NCBI GenBank assembly: GCA_021324415.1 | Contig: JAJPJF010000115.1 | Span: forward strand, 1 to 51,986 | DNA: 51,986 nucleotides | Direction: 5' to 3' | Origin: Nostocales cyanobacterium Centralia_MAG_434 | Lineage (GTDB): Bacteria; Cyanobacteriota; Cyanobacteriia; Cyanobacteriales; Nostocaceae | Position numbers and translations under genes: made by a program | In this document: piece after piece, positions 1-8,544 of the stretch | Layout of the letters: each line of letters opens with the position of its first letter | Position numbering within the stretch: position 1 is the stretch's first letter | Notes under the pieces: generated by a model | Told to the model about the DNA's origin: nothing | What the model saw: the letters and a program-made list of their open reading frames with translations, nothing else | Database searches by the model: none

Positions 1-1
1 T

Positions 2-160
2 CATATCTGTCCTGAATGTGGACTGACACTAGACCGTGACCACAATGCAGCAATCAATATCAAATATCTGGCGGTAGGGCATTCCGTCAGTAAAGCTCAG
101 GTAACGTCCGATGCAATAGCAGGAGTCACTGAGAAGCCCGCGCTCTATGCGTCAGCATGA
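2..160 (+). CDS. tnpB: TnpB (IS200/IS605 family), C-terminal fragment
   Basis: The frame is open from the window edge to TGA at 158-160. It encodes the end of a TnpB RNA-guided nuclease: the second half of the zinc finger (CPECG) followed by the DRDHNAAINI motif, which carries the last RuvC-III acidic residue. The 5' part lies outside the window, so it cannot be said whether the gene is intact. In this family the 3' end of tnpB overlaps the guide (omega) RNA, and the element's right end follows at once, as it does here. No tnpA is visible. The family call is firm; activity is unknown. Confidence 0.85.
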   Translation, partial: HICPECGLTLDRDHNAAINIKYLAVGHSVSKAQVTSDAIAGVTEKPALYASA

Positions 161-178
161 GCGTCGGGAGTATGTCAC
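137..178 (+). mobile_element. IS200/IS605-type right end (subterminal hairpin plus GGGAGTATGTCAC)
   Basis: CCCGCGCTC (137-145) pairs with GAGCGTCGGG (159-168) with a one-base bulge. The terminal block GGGAGTATGTCAC occupies 166-178. Subterminal imperfect palindromes of this kind are what TnpA-Y1 transposases bind in IS200/IS605 elements. The hairpin overlaps the tnpB stop codon, as expected. The same 13-mer occurs at 18064-18076, which supports it as an element terminus. Confidence 0.7.
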
Positions 179-215
179 CTTTGTACCTATTATCCTCTAG
201 GCCTTATGCGCTATG

Positions 216-827
216 CTAGTCTTGAAATGCAAAACCCGTCCTTGGATCGCGAATATATAACCCCAGTGTGAGCGATCGCAACACTTCGTCCCAAACAGGT
301 ATTAGCTGTTCTGCTTGATCTGCCCAGTAATCGAATGTAATCAAGCACTGAATATTTGAGCCTAAACCAATGCAAGTGCGCGAAAAAGCCTCTCGTGGTT
401 CTGCTTGGGTGTCAATAAACTTGATCTCACACCAAACTATTCGTGCCGTTTGACGCTTGATGGTAATAACTTCACCTTTCTCGATAGGGTTACGACTGTC
501 GTCTTCCATAATTTTCTTCAAGGTAGCTTTGAGCGGAAACAGACTCCAGTCATTCGGTGGTAAGTGATTAAAAGATACCTCTAGACAGCAATCGTCGTGA
601 GGTGGTTTTTTATCACAGAACTTGAATGAATTTTCTTGTGGTTCAAAAACCCAATCTTGGGGTACATTGAAGCGAACAGCTCCTCGATCTGCCACAAAAA
701 TTTTATAACCAGATGGAGCCTCCCAGTGATGGTCAGGTTTTAGTTCAAGCGTTTTCTTAATCCACTCGAGATTGCTTTTCTTACGCTTTGCCATAGTGTT
801 TTTGCTTGCTAGGGCGCTTTTGCCCAT
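216..827 (-). CDS. Conserved hypothetical protein (about 192-203 aa)
   Basis: I do not recognise a named family with certainty. The protein is soluble, with a basic N-terminus and no signal peptide or membrane helix. The central part (about residues 45-190) alternates strand-like segments with a typical bacterial 'bland' composition. The wording 'VRFNVPQDWVFEP' and 'CLEVSFNHLP' loosely recalls PsbP/DcrB-like folds, but this is only an impression. The first ATG is at 827. An in-frame ATG at 794 (MAKRKKSNLEW) is an equally good start and gives 192 aa. It stands alone, facing away from the Mop gene. Confidence 0.6.
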   Translation of the reverse strand: MGKSALASKNTMAKRKKSNLEWIKKTLELKPDHHWEAPSGYKIFVADRGAVRFNVPQDWVFEPQENSFKFCDKKPPHDDCCLEVSFNHLPPNDWSLFPLKATLKKIMEDDSRNPIEKGEVITIKRQTARIVWCEIKFIDTQAEPREAFSRTCIGLGSNIQCLITFDYWADQAEQLIPVWDEVLRSLTLGLYIRDPRTGFAFQD

Positions 828-992
828 TTAGTCAATACTACCAAACTGTTAGATGTTGCCAAGAAAGGATGAGAACACCAACTCATGTTTATTTTATGGA
901 AAACCCCGTTGACCAAGATTTTTTCTTAGAATTAATGTTTGGTACGAGTTTACCGACACAACCAATCAATTACCAATAATTCTGGTAGAATT

Positions 993-1430
993 ATGCCAAG
1001 AAAAGAACAAGGATGGGTCACATTTCAAACATCACAGGAGGAGCAGAAAATTCTTGAGGAGTTCTGCCAGCAGTCTCAGCGTACTAAGACAGAGATACTG
1101 AGAGAATTGGTGCGCGGTCTTGGTAAACACTCCTCCGCATCTTCATCAACACCTCCTAGTCACAATGTCAGAGAAGATACTTACACTCCTGACGAAAAAC
1201 TGTATAGTGAGAAGAAGCCACTGAAAGTTAGTTCCCGTAACATTCTCAAAGGTGTTGTTAAACGAGTGATTACAGGGGCAGTTAATAGCGAGGTAACACT
1301 GGAAATCGTTCACAAGGTTGAACTGACCTCAATTATCACTAGAGTATCAGCCGAAGAAATGGGTTTATCAGAGGGAAAAGAAGCTTATGCAGTCATTAAG
1401 TCAAATGATATAGTTATTGCCAGAGAATAA
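993..1430 (+). CDS. Ribbon-helix-helix / Mop (molybdate-binding) domain protein
   Basis: From the ATG at 993 the product is 145 aa. The N-terminal ~45 residues (WVTFQTSQEEQKILEEFCQQ...EILRELVRGL) look like a CopG-type ribbon-helix-helix DNA-binding domain. After a Ser/Pro linker, the last ~68 residues (KVSSRNILKGVVKRVITGAV ... EAYAVIKSNDIVIARE) match a Mop/TOBE domain, which binds molybdate or tungstate at subunit interfaces. A plausible role is a molybdate-responsive repressor or storage protein; this is inferred from the domain pairing. The frame stays open to 939 (GTG-type start), but MPRKEQGW is the natural start. No molybdate transporter lies nearby. Confidence 0.75.
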   Translation: MPRKEQGWVTFQTSQEEQKILEEFCQQSQRTKTEILRELVRGLGKHSSASSSTPPSHNVREDTYTPDEKLYSEKKPLKVSSRNILKGVVKRVITGAVNSEVTLEIVHKVELTSIITRVSAEEMGLSEGKEAYAVIKSNDIVIARE

Positions 1431-1441
1431 TACTTACTGCT

Positions 1442-1475
1442 CGTAGTTGCCTTTTTGCGCTAAAGTGCAACTACG
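1442..1475. repeat. Perfect inverted repeat after the Mop gene
   Basis: CGTAGTTGC (1442-1450) and GCAACTACG (1467-1475) form a 9-bp stem, extendable by one T-A pair, with a 16-nt loop. It starts 11 bp after the Mop stop codon. No T-run follows on the plus strand, so it is a stem-loop or weak terminator rather than a clear intrinsic terminator. Confidence 0.5.
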
Positions 1476-1670
1476 AACAAAGACTTTACAAATTCACCAA
1501 AAGCTGCACTTACTTCGGGATATTAAACCAAGGGTAGATATTAAGTTTATAGCTAAGTTTTATATTAAAACTTAAATAAATAAGACTTTATTTTAACGCT
1601 TATATAAGTTCTGAACTACCACTTTCAAGTCTCTAAAGCTTGGGTGTATTGCACGTAACCGCATACTGTT

Positions 1671-1736
1671 ACGAGCCTATCTTTCTGTAAGCATGAGCCG
1701 GAGTTTCAACATACAGATAGACGTAGCACTGCTCGT
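1671..1736 (+). promoter_or_regulatory. Possible structured 5' leader of mntH
   Basis: The stretch 1431-1896 has no gene. Within it, ACGAGC (1671-1676) pairs with GCTCGT (1731-1736). Inside that pair, CTATC/CTGTA (1677-1688, three-base bulge) pairs with TACAGATAG (1712-1720), giving a two-part stem of about 66 nt. It is about 160 nt upstream of the manganese/metal transporter start. I see no match to the yybP-ykoY manganese riboswitch consensus. The function is speculative. A C-rich low-complexity run follows at about 1810-1852. Confidence 0.3.
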
Positions 1737-1896
1737 TCATGTTCTCATGGTTTAACACCAAAATTATCACACTATCGCACACAATTATACAAAATTCCTA
1801 AAACAAACTCCGCACTGGCTCCCCTTGTCCCCCTTATCTCCCTCTGCCCCGGTTCGTCAAATTATGATAAAAATATGAAAAGTGATCTAGAAAATT

Positions 1897-3228
1897 ATGC
1901 GCCTCCTTGAGAATACGGACACACAGCCCAGTCTACCTGAAGTTCACCGCAGTATTGCGATTCCCGATGCTAAAAGCTTTTGGCGTAAGTTAATAGCTTT
2001 TATGGGACCTGGATATTTGATTAGCGTGGGTTACATGGACCCTGGTAACTGGGCAACAGATATCCAAGGAGGTGCAAAGTTTGGCTACACCCTGCTTTGT
2101 GTAATTTTGCTTTCCAACTTTGTAGCTATTGTGCTGCAATCTTTGTGTGTACGTCTATCTGTAGCGACTGAAAGAGACTTGGCTAAGTCTTGTCGAGACC
2201 AATTCAGTCCGAAAGTCAACATAATTCTATGGATATTGGCTGAGATAGGCATTATTGCTACAGACATAGCAGAAGTGATTGGCAGTGCGATCGCTTTGCA
2301 GTTGTTGTTTCAAATTCCTCTCATTGTGGGCGTTTGCTTGACCAGTTTAGATGTAGTGCTTTTACTGATGCTACAGCGCTTTGGATTTCGGTATCTTGAA
2401 GCTTTAGTTATCACCCTAGTCTCTAGCATAGGATTATGTTTTGTACTAGAAGTACTCTTTTCAAGACCCGATTTGAGCAGCGTTGTGCTGGGTTTTGTTC
2501 CTCAACCAGAAATTCTCCAAAAACAAGAAATTCTATACGTTGCCCTTGGCATTTTGGGTGCCACTGTTATGCCCCATAATCTATATTTACACTCAGCAAT
2601 TACCCAAACACGGGCTTGGCAACGTACGCCAGAAAAAAAACGGGAAGCGATCAAGTTTGGCACTCTCGATTCAACAATTGCCTTGTCGTTTGCTTTGTTT
2701 GTGAACGCCGCTATTTTAGTTGTTGCAGCCGCTTCTTTTCATTTCTCTGGACATCAGGGAGTCGCAGAAATTGCAGATGCTTACAAATTATTGTCTCCTT
2801 TGTTAGGTGTGAAGGTTGCGAGTTTGGTCTTTGCCTTAGGTTTACTTGCTTCGGGTCAAAGTTCGACACTGACTGCGACTTTAACTGGGCAAATCGTCAT
2901 GGAAGGCTTTTTAAATCTGCGCATCCTTCCCTGGTTACGCCGCTTCATCAGCCGGATGGCTGCAATTATCCCGACGCTGATCTGTATTGTCTTGTTCGGC
3001 AATGGCGGTACTACCAAATTGCTGATTTTTAGTCAAGTACTCTTGAGCTTCCAGTTGCCGTTTGCTGTCTTCCCATTAGTTATGTTTACTAGCAATCCCA
3101 GATTGATGGGTGAGTTTGTCAACCCTTTATGGCTAAAAGTACTCTGCTGGTCTATTGCATTGGTGATAGCAGTACTCAATCTCTGGTTATTATGGCAAAG
3201 CCTATTAGAATTACTCCATATACATTAA
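1897..3228 (+). CDS. mntH: Nramp-family divalent metal transporter MntH
   Basis: This is a 443-aa polytopic inner-membrane protein of Nramp type, which imports Mn2+ (and Fe2+) with protons. The TM1 metal-binding motif DPGN is at residues 48-51. The TM6 motif MPHN is at about 225-228, followed by LYLHSA, as in true Nramp proteins. About 11 hydrophobic segments fit the family, and the length is normal for bacterial MntH. The start ATG at 1897 follows a long non-coding leader. It converges on the minus-strand gene ending at 3235, with only 6 bp between the two stops. The substrate assignment is by family only. Confidence 0.92.
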   Translation: MRLLENTDTQPSLPEVHRSIAIPDAKSFWRKLIAFMGPGYLISVGYMDPGNWATDIQGGAKFGYTLLCVILLSNFVAIVLQSLCVRLSVATERDLAKSCRDQFSPKVNIILWILAEIGIIATDIAEVIGSAIALQLLFQIPLIVGVCLTSLDVVLLLMLQRFGFRYLEALVITLVSSIGLCFVLEVLFSRPDLSSVVLGFVPQPEILQKQEILYVALGILGATVMPHNLYLHSAITQTRAWQRTPEKKREAIKFGTLDSTIALSFALFVNAAILVVAAASFHFSGHQGVAEIADAYKLLSPLLGVKVASLVFALGLLASGQSSTLTATLTGQIVMEGFLNLRILPWLRRFISRMAAIIPTLICIVLFGNGGTTKLLIFSQVLLSFQLPFAVFPLVMFTSNPRLMGEFVNPLWLKVLCWSIALVIAVLNLWLLWQSLLELLHIH

Positions 3229-3234
3229 ATTGCC

Positions 3235-4110
3235 CTAGTAAGGCGGATAGGCAAAATCATCTTCATCAGGGTAGACATAGGAGCTAGAAATTTCTGTCAT
3301 AGCGATTTTGGGTGTCTCTATTTTTAGAGATTCTTTCCCAAAATCCTTGTGTTCCTCAAAAGTCTTGGAAATTATTGAAGACTCTTCTGAATCGGAGGCA
3401 ATTAAGTACTGTGTCAACGTTGCAACTGTGGGGTGATGATAATCTACAGTTGACGCTACTAAAACTGTATTTGGTTCAATACCTCTTTCTTCACAATCAA
3501 TGATAGGACAAAAAATTCCATGAGCATGAAATAATGGACCTTTTGGTGTCAAAGGTTGCTTGCGATAGCTAGCATAAGCCTTTTCTAGTTCGGCAACAAA
3601 CCCACTAACCACACGACCTTGTTGGTATTCGCAGTAGGCTTTACTGAAACTTGCTCCTGCTGCACCATTGAGGGTTAGTTGTAATGGTGATGTGTGTAAA
3701 AATTTCTTATCTTCTCCTACTAGAAAAATCAAATAGCGAGTAAATGTTTTGAACTTAAGTTTATCTGCTAAAAAAGCATCATAATTGTCTTTGAGCGTGC
3801 CTAGTTTCACTCCTGTTTCTCGGTCTTTTACAGACAATGGTCCCCGGCGTACAATAACTAAGCGTGGAGTGGTGGAAAGAAATACCGTTTCTACTCCGGA
3901 GCTAAATTCATGCTCTATTTGCTGCCAATTGTCATCCGGATGAAAGCCAACTAAATGAGCATTATCTAACTTAATTGCTAAGCCGTGTGGCTGGATACCA
4001 TCTTTGTCATACCGAGGATTAATCATCTGGCACCAAGGGATGACTTGAGAAGGTGGTGCGTTAAACTTTTCGTCCTCAAAGTCGAATTTCACAGATGGTT
4101 TGATCATCAT
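3235..4110 (-). CDS. DUF5895-like cyanobacterial protein
   Basis: A 291-aa soluble protein with no signal peptide or membrane segment. The acidic N-terminus (KFDFEDEKFNAPPSQVIPWCQ) and the 'GLAIKLDNAHLVGF' and 'FLSTTPRLVIVRRGPL' segments resemble a protein group found mainly in cyanobacteria that I associate with DUF5895; I am moderately sure of the name. The C-terminal ~70 residues are acidic and low in complexity (ending DEDDFAYPPY). Its function is unknown. The start is MM at 4110/4107. It is monocistronic, with a 406-bp gap to the next minus-strand gene. Confidence 0.6.
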   Translation of the reverse strand: MMIKPSVKFDFEDEKFNAPPSQVIPWCQMINPRYDKDGIQPHGLAIKLDNAHLVGFHPDDNWQQIEHEFSSGVETVFLSTTPRLVIVRRGPLSVKDRETGVKLGTLKDNYDAFLADKLKFKTFTRYLIFLVGEDKKFLHTSPLQLTLNGAAGASFSKAYCEYQQGRVVSGFVAELEKAYASYRKQPLTPKGPLFHAHGIFCPIIDCEERGIEPNTVLVASTVDYHHPTVATLTQYLIASDSEESSIISKTFEEHKDFGKESLKIETPKIAMTEISSSYVYPDEDDFAYPPY

Positions 4111-4424
4111 TAGGTGCTACGCTCCCGTTTTGGGATGTTAAATTTTGGATTTGAAAATCCTTGCTTTGCTGTTTAACTCTTTTAGCATAAGCATTTTTAG
4201 CTCAATTAAAGGGAGATGGTAGCATATTATCCTTTATATTTTACCAAAACTTACGACTCTGGTAAGGTATTTCTCTAATTATGGAGACAGTTCTGCATTT
4301 CACACTTGGGTGTATGGATGTATAGAGAAACTATAAAATAAACTTATGCTTTTTAACAGTTACTCTATTCACAGCCATACACCGTTGAAAGAAATGATTG
4401 AAATAATTGCAGTTCACTTTCTTT

Positions 4425-4464
4425 CTTAACCTCTCCATTTTCGGAGAGATCAAGATGGGTTAAG
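4425..4464. repeat. Two-part stem-loop downstream of panC-cmk
   Basis: CTTAAC (4425-4430) pairs with GTTAAG (4459-4464), and CTCTCC (4431-4436) pairs with GGAGAG (4443-4448), with a 6-nt loop and a 10-nt one-sided bulge. It lies about 50 bp past the end of the minus-strand panC-cmk gene. No T-run follows on the minus strand; TTTTG follows on the plus strand. It may act as a 3' processing or termination structure. I see nothing else in 4111-4516. Confidence 0.4.
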
Positions 4465-4516
4465 TTTTGTGTATCTTTGTCTGATAGACACAAAGGGTAT
4501 GGAACCCCTTCTTGAA

Positions 4517-6118
4517 TCAAAACTGGGATAAGTGCTGATGATAATAGTCAATAATTTTTGATGTAACTTCAGATACATTTAGTCCATCAGTGTTGATTTC
4601 AATCGCGTCTGCTGCTTTTTTCAAAGGGGAGACTTTCCGGGTGCTGTCTTTCCAGTCGCGTTCGGCAATGTCTTTTTCCAGCTGCTCTAAACTTACACCT
4701 AGTTGACCTTGTTGTTGAAAGTCTTGCTGGCGACGACGTGCGCGCTCATTTACAGAAGCGGTTAAGAAAATTTTTACTTCTGCATCCGGGAAAACATGGG
4801 TACCAATGTCTCGTCCTTCAGCAACTAAACCACCTTTCTTACCCCAGCTTTGCTGTTGTTTAACCAGCGCTTGACGTACAAAGCTTTGTGCAGCTATTGC
4901 TGATACGCTAGATGTCACCTCTATAGATCGAATTGTCTGAGTGACATCATGACCATTGATCCGAACCCGCACTGGAGATTGTAAATCAAGGGCAGGCGCT
5001 AACTCAATGATGCATCGGCTAGCTAATTCTGCGATCGCGCACTCATCATCCAGAGCAATTCCATGCTGCAGCACTAACCAGGTGAGCGCACGGTACATAG
5101 CTCCTGTATCTAAATATACTATACCTAATTTTGCCGCCACTTGACGAGCAACAGTGGATTTTCCGGCACCTGCGGGCCCATCAATTGCGATGATGGGTTG
5201 GCGATCGCTTAGAATGATATTATCAATCAAACGTGTAGAACCAATGCGGGTTGCGATCGCAAGCATTGCTTCCTCTTCAACAATTTCTAAAGGCATCAAA
5301 GTAGTTGGTTCAACCAATTCTATATATTCCACTGATACAGTATTGACCTTTGTGACTTCTTGCTGCACCTCTGCTAAGAGTTTGTGAGAGTTCCGTTCTC
5401 CAGCGCGAAACATCGCTTCGGCCCGCCGTAAGCCACGATATAATACAGCTGCTTGCTCCTTTTGTTCCGCCGTCAAATATTGGTTACGAGAACTCGAAGC
5501 AAGACCCGACGCTTCTCGCACCGTTTGACAACCAACAATTTCTATTGGCAAATTCAGATCAGCTACTAGCCGCCGAATAATTGCCAGTTGTTGTCCGTCT
5601 TTTTGACCAAAATAGGCGCGGTCAGGCTGTATTAAGTTAAAAAGCTTGGTCACAATTGTCGCAACACCCTGAAAGTGACCCAGCCGAGAACTACCACACA
5701 AGCCAGATATCATAGCAGATGGGGGGATAACTTGTGTAACTTTTGACTCTTGTATATTCTTCAAGCCCACTCCCATTTCTTCCGGAGTCGGCGCAAAAAT
5801 TACATCTACTCCAGCCTGTTCACACAGCTGCTGATCTTTTTCTAAAGAATGAGGGTATCGTTGATAATCCTCGTTGGGACTAAATTGCAGAGGATTTACG
5901 AAAATACTGACAATGACTATGGCATTTTCTTGCCGTGCCCGTTGAATCAGATGTAAATGACCTTGATGTAACGCTCCCATTGTGGGAACAAAACCGATAG
6001 CTGTCTGGGATCTGCCAGTCACTTCAAATTGCAGTGGCTGTGGCTCCAGCAGTTGTTTCTCTATGTGATGTTTAGCTAAATAGCAGCGTAAGGCTGCAAC
6101 TGTTGTCAACAGGCGCAC
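4517..6118 (-). CDS. panC-cmk: Bifunctional pantothenate synthetase / cytidylate kinase
   Basis: A 533-aa fusion. Residues ~1-290 are pantoate-beta-alanine ligase (coenzyme A pathway): FVPTMGALHQGH at 43-54 carries the HxGH-type nucleotide-binding motif, and 'YFGQKDGQQLAIIRRLV' is the conserved KDxQQ region. Residues ~308-533 are CMP kinase: the P-loop GPAGAGKST is near 316, 'LDTGAMYRALTW' is the CMP-binding region, and 'VAEGRDIGTHVFPDA' is characteristic of bacterial Cmk. The same fusion is widespread in cyanobacteria, so this is not a misassembly. The length is normal and the start ATG is at 6118. Confidence 0.95.
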   Translation of the reverse strand: MRLLTTVAALRCYLAKHHIEKQLLEPQPLQFEVTGRSQTAIGFVPTMGALHQGHLHLIQRARQENAIVIVSIFVNPLQFSPNEDYQRYPHSLEKDQQLCEQAGVDVIFAPTPEEMGVGLKNIQESKVTQVIPPSAMISGLCGSSRLGHFQGVATIVTKLFNLIQPDRAYFGQKDGQQLAIIRRLVADLNLPIEIVGCQTVREASGLASSSRNQYLTAEQKEQAAVLYRGLRRAEAMFRAGERNSHKLLAEVQQEVTKVNTVSVEYIELVEPTTLMPLEIVEEEAMLAIATRIGSTRLIDNIILSDRQPIIAIDGPAGAGKSTVARQVAAKLGIVYLDTGAMYRALTWLVLQHGIALDDECAIAELASRCIIELAPALDLQSPVRVRINGHDVTQTIRSIEVTSSVSAIAAQSFVRQALVKQQQSWGKKGGLVAEGRDIGTHVFPDAEVKIFLTASVNERARRRQQDFQQQGQLGVSLEQLEKDIAERDWKDSTRKVSPLKKAADAIEINTDGLNVSEVTSKIIDYYHQHLSQF

Positions 6119-6258
6119 AAAAGACCCCTAGTTTTGCTAGCTTCTCTCCCCGTTAGTTTATAACCGAAACAGGGAAAACAGACTAATAACTAGGGGAAGA
6201 GGAATTGTTGATTGTTAGGTTGATATACATTCAAACTGCACAAACACTCATTGCAACT

Positions 6259-6299
6259 GTTAACAGAAAACAATTAACTGACCACTGTTTTCTGTTAAC
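6259..6299. repeat. Perfect 13-bp inverted repeat between rlpA-like gene and panC-cmk
   Basis: GTTAACAGAAAAC (6259-6271) and GTTTTCTGTTAAC (6287-6299) are exact reverse complements with a 15-nt loop. The repeat lies 51 bp past the stop of the minus-strand rlpA-like gene and 140 bp before the panC-cmk start. It is a good candidate for a terminator-like or processing hairpin of the rlpA-like transcript, although no long T-run follows. Confidence 0.5.
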
Positions 6300-6349
6300 G
6301 AGTTCAGCGAATGAAAGTGTAATTTTTAGGCATTATCCATTAACAAATC

Positions 6350-7393
6350 TTATCGACCTAAGACGTCTATCCGCACAGGTGCAACTCCACTGCCCATCAT
6401 TCCCAAAATTCGTGCGGCTGCTGCGGAAAGGTCAATAATGCGACCCCGAACGTAAGGTCCTCGGTCATTGATTCGCACTACAACAGAGCGACCATTACGG
6501 GTGTTGGTAACACGGACTTTTGTGCCTAAGGGTAAGCTGCGATGCGCAGCTGTCATGCCTTCAGGGTTGTACCTCTCACCTGCGGCTGTTTCACTTCCAG
6601 AACCATCATAACCGTACCAAGAAGCTATACCCTTTAAGGAAACGAGTACCGATCCAATAGAAATCTGTTTTGGCAACTTTGGCATTGAGAGTCGCCCTGG
6701 TAAATTAGCAACCCCGCTTAAAGGAGATGCATTCCCTATGAGTCTGCGCAGACGATTGGCCGCTTGCAATGCATCTTTAGCGGGGTCTTTGGTTGTGCCT
6801 GCTAGTTGTGTATTGCTATTGATTTCCACGAGATCATCGTTATTCACTTTGATTGTGTAGCGATCGCGTGGTTGAGCTTCATTAGCAGTAGATGAGCTCG
6901 GTGCTGTCCAGCTTACTGTGATCTTGCTGGCATCCACTTTGTTCAGAATGAGCTGGTTGATTTTAGCTGCTACTGCTGTAGCTCTTTGCATCGGGTCATC
7001 ACTTGGATTAGTCTGGTTACCAACATCCACACTTGTCCCAATCGTTGCAATCTTAACTGGATTGTTAGCAAAATTGCCAATTACACCAACTTTAGTGTTT
7101 TTGGTTGCCTGTGGCTGTTGACCAATGAAGGTGAGAACAGGAATTTTGTGAACAAAGAGCGTTGCCGCCTGATGTCCTGCTACTTGATGAGGCTGAATTT
7201 CAGCAATCACATTAGCATCCGAAGCTAGTTTCTCTGTTGAAGATTGATACTCTCCAACTTTCATGACCTCACCAGAAGGTAAAGGTGCCGAGGTTGAGAT
7301 TTTTTGCTTGGTTGTTTGGGCACGACCAACAGATGGTATTCCCACAACAGTAGTAAACAGAGCGACAACAGTCAAAATATGTCTTTGATTCAT
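6350..7393 (-). CDS. RlpA-like septal ring lytic transglycosylase family protein
   Basis: A 347-aa exported protein. Residues 1-26 ([26 protein letters not shown]) form a Sec signal peptide with an A-Q cleavage region. Residues ~30-245 are a variable Ser/Thr-rich region. Residues ~255-345 form a double-psi beta-barrel (RlpA) domain: [55 protein letters not shown]. RlpA proteins act on glycan strands at the septum or bind peptidoglycan. The SPOR domain of E. coli RlpA is absent, as is usual in cyanobacterial relatives. The catalytic Asp of 'INDRGPY' is present. Confidence 0.88.
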   Translation of the reverse strand: MNQRHILTVVALFTTVVGIPSVGRAQTTKQKISTSAPLPSGEVMKVGEYQSSTEKLASDANVIAEIQPHQVAGHQAATLFVHKIPVLTFIGQQPQATKNTKVGVIGNFANNPVKIATIGTSVDVGNQTNPSDDPMQRATAVAAKINQLILNKVDASKITVSWTAPSSSTANEAQPRDRYTIKVNNDDLVEINSNTQLAGTTKDPAKDALQAANRLRRLIGNASPLSGVANLPGRLSMPKLPKQISIGSVLVSLKGIASWYGYDGSGSETAAGERYNPEGMTAAHRSLPLGTKVRVTNTRNGRSVVVRINDRGPYVRGRIIDLSAAAARILGMMGSGVAPVRIDVLGR

Positions 7394-8400
7394 GCGTCCG
7401 ACTTTTAAAGCGACTGTAGAACAGAAGTTTCAAAACCAATAGGAACTGAAACCTTAGAAAGGGATGTTCCTCCGAACTTAAACTCGTTCCGCTTTCACTT
7501 TTTGCTAATAACTGCAACAGACTAACACGAACTTCCATGCTTGGGGATCAGGGTTTTAGCGTAAGTTGTGGTAATTTTATTAAATTCCTTGTCGGACTAT
7601 AACCGCAAAACCGTTCTCGTATCAGGATTCTGGTGACATCGGAGCTTTTCGATAAATTAATAATTTTTTTGTTAAAACTTAACAATATTTGGAAATCAAA
7701 TTGATGTAATAGCATTTACGGTTGTCCATAAACCAAATTGCTGGTATTGTAATGCGAACGACATATTATTTCCTCAGAATTTCTCTCAGACACATTAGTA
7801 TGTACGTGCATAAATAATTTAAATACAAAAGATCATATTTTGTTATTTTGGATACTTCATTGTGGCATGGATTGCTAATTGCCAAAAAGGGTCAAAGCTG
7901 GAGCATAATGAAGTTTAAAGGAGATATCAACTATTGGAGCTTGTTCTAAATCTGAGTTGACAAGTGCTCTATAACCAAGTTAAAAAGCTTGATATTCAGG
8001 TACAACTACGCTCAATTAGGTTGTTCAAAACGCTTATAATTACACACAGAACAGCATAAAAGCGGCTAAGTAAGTTGACATAGTTGTCTAGCAGATTACA
8101 CGCAAATTGAGTAGAGGAAGCCGAGAACAGTGATGATCCCTTACTTAATCATTCTTAAAAGAAAATAAAAATTCATAATGAAACAATAGATTGAAACCAC
8201 TTAGATTTACCAAATCCGTTCCAACTTCAACTTCTTCAACATGGTGTAATCAGAGGTGTAATCTGTAACATCAAGTTTTTGACATTATCTGGCTTTCAGC
8301 AATCTCTATTCTCAATAAGCTATAATAGGGTTTCTATTTTTTTATCTCAAAATAAGTGCATAAGTTGATTTTGCTGATACCAATTAAGGTATGTCGGGGC
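7394..8400. other. Long intergenic region without recognisable gene
   Basis: About 1 kb between the divergent rlpA-like and histidine kinase genes. It is AT-rich, with stop codons in all frames and only short chance ORFs (for example one at 7269-7538 on the minus strand that overlaps the signal-peptide region out of frame). I found no convincing tRNA, terminator or repeat. Small RNAs cannot be excluded. Confidence 0.5.
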
Positions 8401-8473
8401 AGTTCTCCTAAACTATCTCCGATGCAAATATATTGGGCCCTAAACACATAATTATAGTTTTGTCAAGAGAACT
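8401..8473 (+). promoter_or_regulatory. Imperfect long hairpin in the leader of the first histidine kinase gene
   Basis: AGTTCTC (8401-8407) pairs with GAGAACT (8467-8473), and AAACTAT (8410-8416) pairs with ATAGTTT (8454-8460), with bulges of 2 and 6 nt between the two stems. The element ends 71 nt before the GTG start at 8545. It may be a transcription-factor dyad or an RNA leader structure. Confidence 0.4.
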
Positions 8474-8544
8474 AAGTTATAGTAATGCCCGACATGATAT
8501 GATTACTGATCTAGACTAATCTCGTGTTGCAGTAGGTAAATACC

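Noticed and set aside
1671-1736. yybP-ykoY manganese riboswitch before mntH
   Set aside because: A structured leader is possible, but the conserved riboswitch loop sequences are not recognisable.
1801-1860. C-rich tract resembling a short tandem repeat or CRISPR fragment
   Set aside because: There are no regular repeats or spacers; it is ordinary low-complexity spacer sequence.
2483-3032. Two plus-strand ORFs inside mntH
   Set aside because: They are alternative frames of a clear Nramp gene with intact motifs.
4517-6118. Possible misassembly joining panC and cmk
   Set aside because: The same fusion is standard in cyanobacteria and both domains are complete.
7269-7538. 89-aa minus-strand ORF overlapping the start of the rlpA-like gene
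   Set aside because: It overlaps the signal-peptide coding region in another frame and has no protein-like features or RBS.
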